Below are positions 5,037-8,030 of a stretch of 8,030 nt of DNA, piece after piece. The stretch spans positions 1 through 8,030 of the forward strand of contig JAMOOB010000329.1 in assembly GCA_027066265.1 (NCBI GenBank), in the 5' to 3' direction. Within the stretch, counting starts at the first letter, position 1; every line of letters starts with the position of its first letter. The position numbers were made by a program, and so were the translations under genes. Source of the DNA: Desulfurococcales archaeon (lineage in GTDB: Archaea; Thermoproteota; Thermoprotei_A; Sulfolobales; Ignisphaeraceae). The notes beneath the pieces are model-generated. The model saw only the letters and a program-made list of their open reading frames with translations. It did not search any database and was not told where the DNA came from.

Positions 5037-5275
5037 TGAGCCTCACCGAACTGGTTTGTGTCCTTGAAGAAGTTGCATGATACGCGTAGAACGAGACTTA
5101 TTTCGGTAACTTCGTTCTTAGGTAGGTTCTCGCGCAACGCTTTCTCGAGGTCTTTCGCTAGCTGTACGACCTCTTTCTTTACAGCAATGTTGCTCAGAGT
5201 CTTCGATAGAGCTAGATACTTGTAGCACACGACGCGATGGATACACCTACTGCATGGTTCGATTCGGATCTCCAT
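5033..5275 (-). CDS. Cassette protein C: small four-cysteine, probable zinc-binding protein
   Basis: An 80-residue protein starting MEIRIEPCSRCIHRVVCYKY. Cysteines at 8, 11 and 17 form C-x2-C-x5-C, and a fourth at 67 sits in RVSCNFF. Small phage proteins often show this arrangement (C-x2-C-x-H-x3-C near the start and a lone C followed by aromatic residues near the end), which suggests one bound zinc. The middle is a long helix (KEVVQLAKDLEKALRENL). It begins right after gene D with a perfect CACGGGGAT element in the 23-base spacer and ends in TGA overlapping the ATG of gene B. The role is unknown; a scaffold or nucleic-acid-binding role would fit but is inference. Confidence 0.85.
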   Translation of the reverse strand: MEIRIEPCSRCIHRVVCYKYLALSKTLSNIAVKKEVVQLAKDLEKALRENLPKNEVTEISLVLRVSCNFFKDTNQFGEAQ

Positions 5276-5279
5276 AGGG

Positions 5280-5294
5280 ATCCCCGTGGAAAAA
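5280..5294 (-). promoter_or_regulatory. Intercistronic CACGGGGAT element, copy 9
   Basis: TTTTTCCACGGGGAT before ATG 5273-5275, within a 23-base spacer after gene D. A CCCC run just upstream could pair with the GGGG across a 9-base loop. Confidence 0.78.
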
Positions 5295-5298
5295 GGGG

Positions 5299-5937
5299 CT
5301 ATCCTCCAACGAGTTGGTACCTCCTTGAGTTCTCGAGGTTTTTCTCTAACCTCTTCAGCTTCTCTTGCTCGATGAACACGTTGAGCTTCTTGAGCGCGAC
5401 AGCTACGTGTGTGAGGCTATCCTTTGTTGTATAGAGAGCTAGTGCTAATCCTGGATGCGCTGGTGTTGGGATGGATGGATCCACGTTCCTGGCGATTATT
5501 ATCGATGCCGTTACTAGCAACGATGTAAGCGTGAGGATGTCTATCACACGATCGCCGGAGAGGTTCCTTCGTATGGTATCCTCGATCCTCTTAACATCGT
5601 TGCCGAACTCCTTCTCTGCTATCGATGCGTTGAGAACCGATAGAAACGTGGATCCGAAGAACGATAGGGGGAGTATCGGCTTCGGTACGGGGGCAGTCAA
5701 ATCGACGTAGATCTCGAGAACGTATGCCGTGATAGGATCTATCAACTCCGACAAGACTCTCAGCGCAGCAGCAAAGACATTCATAGCTTCGTTGTTCTTG
5801 GTCAGCTCTACGAACCTATCAAGCTGTTTGCTTACTTGCTCAAGACATGGATTGGACGATATGCATTCCAGGATATCCGTAGCAAGCTTTCGATCACCTC
5901 CCAACACCGTAATCATGTCCAGAACAAAGGACGACAT
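5299..5937 (-). CDS. Cassette protein D (paralogue of the 7271-7921 protein)
   Basis: A 212-residue, predominantly helical protein of unknown family. Blocks shared with the 7271-7921 product are NPCLE (29-33), the LSELIDPITAYVLEI region (62-76), RNLSGDRVIDIL (124-135), a KDSLTHVAVALKK helix (172-184) and the C-terminal SRRYQLVGG (204-212). Hydrophobic stretches at 63-80, 91-106 and 131-149 (ILTLTSLLVTASIIIA) may be buried helices or membrane-associated segments. There is no N-terminal signal peptide. The conserved terminal RY-L-GG is unusual and might be an interaction or processing tail (inference). It lies between unknown gene E, with a 20-base spacer, and gene C. The start follows TTTTCACGGGGG; the stop is TAG. 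Confidence 0.9.
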   Translation of the reverse strand: MSSFVLDMITVLGGDRKLATDILECISSNPCLEQVSKQLDRFVELTKNNEAMNVFAAALRVLSELIDPITAYVLEIYVDLTAPVPKPILPLSFFGSTFLSVLNASIAEKEFGNDVKRIEDTIRRNLSGDRVIDILTLTSLLVTASIIIARNVDPSIPTPAHPGLALALYTTKDSLTHVAVALKKLNVFIEQEKLKRLEKNLENSRRYQLVGG

Positions 5938-5941
5938 TCGA

Positions 5942-5954
5942 ACCCCCGTGAAAA
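5942..5954 (-). promoter_or_regulatory. Intercistronic CACGGGG element, copy 10
   Basis: TTTTCACGGGGGT in the 20-base spacer between the TAA of gene E and ATG 5935-5937. CCGT upstream and ACGG in the element could form a 4-base-pair stem with a TTTC loop. Confidence 0.75.
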
Positions 5955-5957
5955 CGG

Positions 5958-6662
5958 TTACGGAGAGTAGAAATAGTTCTTGTCGAAGACCGTGAGCAAA
6001 GAGTTCATCGATGCGATAATCATTTCTCTAATCCATGAATATGTCGTTCGTAACCGTATGCCATAGCACGAGTTTGCAATAAGTGCAATAATCATTTCGT
6101 TGATCATCTTATTCAGGTAGCGAATTGTGGATTCAAACGAGGATCTAGGTAGTTGAATACCGCTATCAACAACTGCTAAACAGAGCTCTAGCAAGGGCAC
6201 GGTATTCTCGAGCAAAGATATGTCGCTCCTGATGTATGGTATATCAACGGTAACCTCGTGTCCAGAGATCAGCGGAACGGTAACCTTCTGCAACGTTATG
6301 AACTTCGGAGATAGGTATTTCCAAACATATACATTCTTATCATAGTTGACTCGGGCGAACCACCTTACAACTCTAGAGCTCCAACTTAGTGAAAATCTAG
6401 TGCCGGTTATCCAAACCGTTCTGTAGGACCTGAATACGTTGATATGCTTCGGCTCCATGTTTCCGTACTTAACCATCGATAGAGTAAGGCATTTACTGTT
6501 CGATTCACTACATTTTGTAACGGCCTCCACAATCCTTCCACTATTTAACAATTCTTCGATCTCGCTATCGCTAGCAAATATCATCATGAAATCAAGGAAA
6601 TGATACTGGCGCATCATAAACACGTTAACATCGATGAACCGAAACATGTTCTGAACATTCAT
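5958..6662 (-). CDS. Unknown protein E between the two cassette copies
   Basis: A 234-residue protein with no family I recognise. The N-terminus is Met- and Phe-rich (MNVQNMFRFIDVNVFMMRQYHFLDFMMIFA) and probably helical. Residues about 80-145 alternate as strands with many aromatics (YRTVWITGTRFSLSW, RWFARVNYDKNVYVWKYL, ITLQKVTVPLI, HEVTVDIPYI), which suggests a beta domain. The rest is helical (LLENTVPLLELCLAVV, YLNKMINEMIIALIANSCYG, REMIIASMNSLLTVF) and ends FDKNYFYSP. A beta core flanked by helices would suit a structural protein, but nothing proves it. The start at ATG 6660-6662 is set by the CACGGGGAT element. It separates A' from D. The stop is TAA. Confidence 0.87.
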   Translation of the reverse strand: MNVQNMFRFIDVNVFMMRQYHFLDFMMIFASDSEIEELLNSGRIVEAVTKCSESNSKCLTLSMVKYGNMEPKHINVFRSYRTVWITGTRFSLSWSSRVVRWFARVNYDKNVYVWKYLSPKFITLQKVTVPLISGHEVTVDIPYIRSDISLLENTVPLLELCLAVVDSGIQLPRSSFESTIRYLNKMINEMIIALIANSCYGIRLRTTYSWIREMIIASMNSLLTVFDKNYFYSP

Positions 6663-6795
6663 AACAATCCCCGTGAAACAACAAAAAGATTGTTAAGAAT
6701 CATTACAGTTTTCTTCGATAATGAGCGAAGACATGGCAATATGCCCGGCTTTCCCATTATTATGCAACTTTTCGGCAAACTTGTGTTGCTCGATG
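6663..6795 (-). promoter_or_regulatory. 133-base spacer upstream of gene E, with intercistronic element copy 11
   Basis: TTTCACGGGGAT (6667-6678) ends 5 bases before ATG 6660-6662 and is preceded by a TCTTTTTGTTG tract. The rest of this second-longest gap is slightly AT-rich. It shows no convincing TATA box, tRNA or hairpin, and only a 32-codon frame without a ribosome-binding site. Confidence 0.6.
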
Positions 6796-7086
6796 TTAGT
6801 ATTCCTCTACAAATTCTTGTACTACGATCGAGTACTTCGCTACCATTTCGATTAGATCGAGTATGAACTCGATAACGCTATCGTTGTTGCTCGACACCGT
6901 CTCGCCGAAGTCTAGATACACGGATTCTCTTCCCGATTCCATGTTTAGGTAGTAGCTAACGCTAACGCCCTGAGTTCCCAAGGGCCTTAGCTGAACGTCG
7001 ATGATCTCGTCGGTTACCGAAATAATGAGTTGCATCAGTGGCCCATCGAATGGAGCAAGTATGTATGTCGCGAAGAGATTGCTCAT
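6796..7086 (-). CDS. Cassette protein A' (paralogue of the 4475-4789 protein)
   Basis: A 96-residue protein starting MSNLFATYILAPFDG. It keeps the ATYILA, G-V/L-S-x-x-YYLN, V-x-x-DFGETVSS and VIEFILDLI blocks of protein A, with the same order of strands followed by one C-terminal helix (SVIEFILDLIEMVAKYSIVVQEFVEEY). It lacks the extra C-terminal residues of A. The best-kept region, YYLN to LDFG, suggests a shared function, while the changed N-terminal half suggests a different partner (inference). Its neighbours mirror those of A: a D-type gene lies upstream, but the C and B genes between are missing. The start follows TTTTCTCACGGGGAG; the stop is TAA. Confidence 0.87.
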   Translation of the reverse strand: MSNLFATYILAPFDGPLMQLIISVTDEIIDVQLRPLGTQGVSVSYYLNMESGRESVYLDFGETVSSNNDSVIEFILDLIEMVAKYSIVVQEFVEEY

Positions 7087-7092
7087 CTACAC

Positions 7093-7106
7093 TCCCCGTG
7101 AGAAAA
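7093..7106 (-). promoter_or_regulatory. Intercistronic CACGGGG element, copy 12
   Basis: TTTTCTCACGGGGA precedes ATG 7084-7086. It has CTC in place of CC between T-tract and core, and AG instead of AT after the G-run, with 7 bases from the G-run to the ATG. Confidence 0.7.
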
Positions 7107-7133
7107 CAATTCGAACCGAATTTACGTGTTGCG

Positions 7134-7190
7134 CTATTTCGATGGTGACGCATGTTTTGCGATAATCCGTAACATCGCTAAAACGTTCAT
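7134..7190 (-). CDS. 18-codon micro-ORF, doubtful or a remnant
   Basis: A frame starting MNVLAMLRIIAKHASPSK and ending TAG. Its ATG overlaps the TGA of the preceding 15-codon frame as ATGA, the same junction that joins genes C and B in the other cassette copy. It sits where gene B would be expected. I see no clear sequence similarity to B (MKNYDSRSLS...). It could be a degenerate B, a real micropeptide or chance. Confidence 0.25.
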   Translation of the reverse strand: MNVLAMLRIIAKHASPSK

Positions 7191-7234
7191 GAAGTTGATA
7201 ATATGACGAGGCGAGTTACGATCATCATGCGCAT
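7187..7234 (-). CDS. 15-codon micro-ORF behind a perfect CACGGGGAT element
   Basis: The ATG at 7232-7234 stands 4 bases after a complete TTTTTTCCACGGGGAT element, as for true genes. The frame, however, reads only MRMMIVTRLVILSTS before TGA. It occupies the place of gene C in the second cassette copy. It may be a truncated remnant left by deletion, a regulatory leader peptide, or a genuine micropeptide. It lacks the cysteines of C. Confidence 0.35.
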   Translation of the reverse strand: MRMMIVTRLVILSTS

Positions 7235-7238
7235 GTGG

Positions 7239-7254
7239 ATCCCCGTGGAAAAAA
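7239..7254 (-). promoter_or_regulatory. Intercistronic CACGGGGAT element, copy 13
   Basis: TTTTTTCCACGGGGAT, one of the best matches to the consensus, lies 16 bases after the stop of gene D' and 4 bases before the ATG of the 15-codon micro-ORF. It is the only full-length copy not followed by a gene of at least 50 codons. Confidence 0.75.
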
Positions 7255-7270
7255 GAGATTGAGTATGTAC

Positions 7271-7921
7271 TTAGCCGCCGTGGAGACGGTACCTGGACTC
7301 GTCGAGGATCTTCTTGAACTCCGAGTCCCTGCCAATAACCTTGGTTCTTCTGAGCACCGTAATTATATTGATGAGCGAATCGTTTCTATTCGCATAGAAG
7401 CCGAGAAGCAACGAGATCAATGGCACAGTTATTCTACCGAAATGCGCCGAGACGTAGATCGAGAGCCCTAGGTGAACCATTGATACAGCGAGCAGATCCG
7501 GTACAGCATCACCGCTGAGTCTCTTTCTGATCTCTTTTTCTACGTTATCGACTTCGCTACGGTTCTCGAGCTCGGTCGTGACTACGTTGAGCATCAACAG
7601 ATAGGTTAGTCCGTAGTTTGCGAAGGGATGGAAGTCTATCGGTATCGGTGGAAGGAAGTCGAGCAATATAATATCGAGGATGCTCGCGGTTACGGGATCT
7701 ATCATGCTCGACAATATTCTTGTAAGCGCTGTCAGGGTAATCACATTGCTCTTATCCGCAACGATCTGCCTAATGCCCTCGGCGATTTCTACCGCTTTCT
7801 CGAGACACTGATCGTTGTTAGCGCATCTAACTATCGATCTCGCTAGCTCGACGTTGCCGTTAGTGTTCTCGATGAACCGCATAACTTCTTCTATCGCCTT
7901 TACAATGTCAACGGTTGTCAT
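7271..7921 (-). CDS. Cassette protein D' (paralogue of the 5299-5937 protein)
   Basis: A 216-residue helical protein starting MTTVDIVKAIEEVMRFI. A GTG at 7928-7930 would add three residues, but AGGTG lies 6 bases before the ATG at 7919-7921 and favours it. It shares with D the QCLE, LSSMIDPVTASILDI, RLSGDAVPDLL, NDSLINIITVLRR and C-terminal SRYRLHGG blocks. Hydrophobic helices occur at about 77-94 and 143-178 (LAVSMVHLGLSIYVSAHF, ITVPLISLLLGFYA), more membrane-like than in D. It has no CACGGGGAT element. Instead its start lies inside the end of the upstream gene with an AGGTG SD, so translation is coupled. The stop is TAA. The function is unknown, and its retention as a pair with A' suggests A- and D-type proteins work together (inference). 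Confidence 0.88.
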   Translation of the reverse strand: MTTVDIVKAIEEVMRFIENTNGNVELARSIVRCANNDQCLEKAVEIAEGIRQIVADKSNVITLTALTRILSSMIDPVTASILDIILLDFLPPIPIDFHPFANYGLTYLLMLNVVTTELENRSEVDNVEKEIRKRLSGDAVPDLLAVSMVHLGLSIYVSAHFGRITVPLISLLLGFYANRNDSLINIITVLRRTKVIGRDSEFKKILDESRYRLHGG

Positions 7922-8030
7922 GGCTCGCACCTTCCCTGGTCTTGAATGGATCGATGCAGAGCTCCCTCAAGAGTTCTCGAACTGTGCTAAGCATTGCTTC
8001 CGTTTCGTTGATGTGTACAACGGACATCGT
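7908..8030 (-). CDS. C-terminal end of an unknown gene, 5'-truncated by the window edge
   Basis: An open frame enters from the right edge and reads TMSVVHINETEAMLSTVREL, then LRELCIDPFKTREGASHDNR, with TGA at 7908-7910. It overlaps the start of D' by 14 bases in a different frame, and supplies the AGGTG SD for D'. An ATG at 8025-8027 could be its start (39 residues), but no CACGGGG element fits between it and the window edge, so the real start may lie further out. The visible part is a short strand and a helix. Nothing identifies the family. Confidence 0.6.
   Translation of the reverse strand, partial: TMSVVHINETEAMLSTVRELLRELCIDPFKTREGASHDNR

Larger units (their letters stand above)
4475..5937 (-). 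repeat. Cassette copy 1: D-C-B-A
   Basis: This four-gene block parallels 6796-7921. D and A are each paralogous to D' and A', in the same order and on the same strand, and each stretch between D-type and A-type genes begins and ends with an intercistronic element. The similarity is at protein level only, so the duplication is old. Gene E lies between the copies. Confidence 0.75.
6796..7921 (-). repeat. Cassette copy 2: D'-(micro-ORFs)-A'
   Basis: The second copy has 184 bases between the D-type and A-type genes, against 509 in copy 1, and carries two ATGA-linked micro-ORFs in place of genes C and B. Either C and B were deleted here or they were inserted into copy 1. Confidence 0.7.

Noticed and set aside
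6659..6757. 32-codon minus-strand frame ending as ATGA on the start of gene E
   Set aside because: There is no SD or CACGGGGAT element before its ATG and it reads through the element of gene E; the ATGA overlap could be chance.
6962..7153. 63-codon minus-strand frame overlapping A'
   Set aside because: It is out of frame with A', low in expected protein character and has no start signal; A' is fixed by its paralogue and element.
486..7254. The repeated element as a CRISPR-like or transposon-end repeat
   Set aside because: The copies are short, not regularly spaced by unique spacers of equal length, and always tied to start codons, so a gene-expression signal fits better.

Overview
The window looks like part of a crenarchaeal (probably hyperthermophilic) virus or another archaeal mobile element. 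Every supportable gene is on the minus strand. The genes are short (about 50 to 235 codons), mostly unrecognisable, and separated by 0 to 184 bases. One gene has a TATA box plus a GGTGAG Shine-Dalgarno (SD) site of crenarchaeal type. Recognisable proteins are a ribbon-helix-helix regulator, a helix-turn-helix protein with a C2H2-like zinc finger, and a MoxR-like AAA+ ATPase. No tRNA, rRNA, CRISPR array, transposase or integrase was seen. The virus assignment is an inference from this layout.

The layout follows transcription from high to low coordinates. The end of an unknown gene (7908-8030) overlaps a helical protein D' (7271-7921). A short stretch with two micro-ORFs (7134-7234) leads to A' (6796-7086). 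A 234-residue unknown E (5958-6662) follows. Then come D (5299-5937), a small four-cysteine protein C (5033-5275), a coiled-coil-like protein B (4818-5036) and A (4475-4789). D/D' and A/A' are clear paralogues in the same order, so 4475-5937 and 6796-7921 are two diverged copies of one cassette. The second copy has lost, or never had, C and B.

Next is the MoxR-like ATPase (3256-4359). It is interrupted by an in-frame TGA at 3652-3654, exactly where the family usually has the Trp of its TPRSW sensor-2 motif. The same frame then resumes with a convincing C-terminal domain. After it come a 50-codon gene (3083-3235), three unknowns (2659-3051, 2046-2549, and a Rossmann/CARF-like 1581-1967), a small gene with its own TATA promoter (1300-1530), the two regulators (936-1190 and 512-931), and a gene running off the left edge (1-480).

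The most striking pattern is an intercistronic element. Nearly every gene not translationally coupled to its upstream neighbour starts 5 to 7 bases after a conserved T-tract plus CACGGGGAT sequence (coding strand). Thirteen copies are visible. Coupled genes instead use ordinary GGTGAG/GAGG-type SD sites. The element often fills the whole 20-31 base spacer, so it acts more plausibly on translation or RNA processing than as a conventional promoter.
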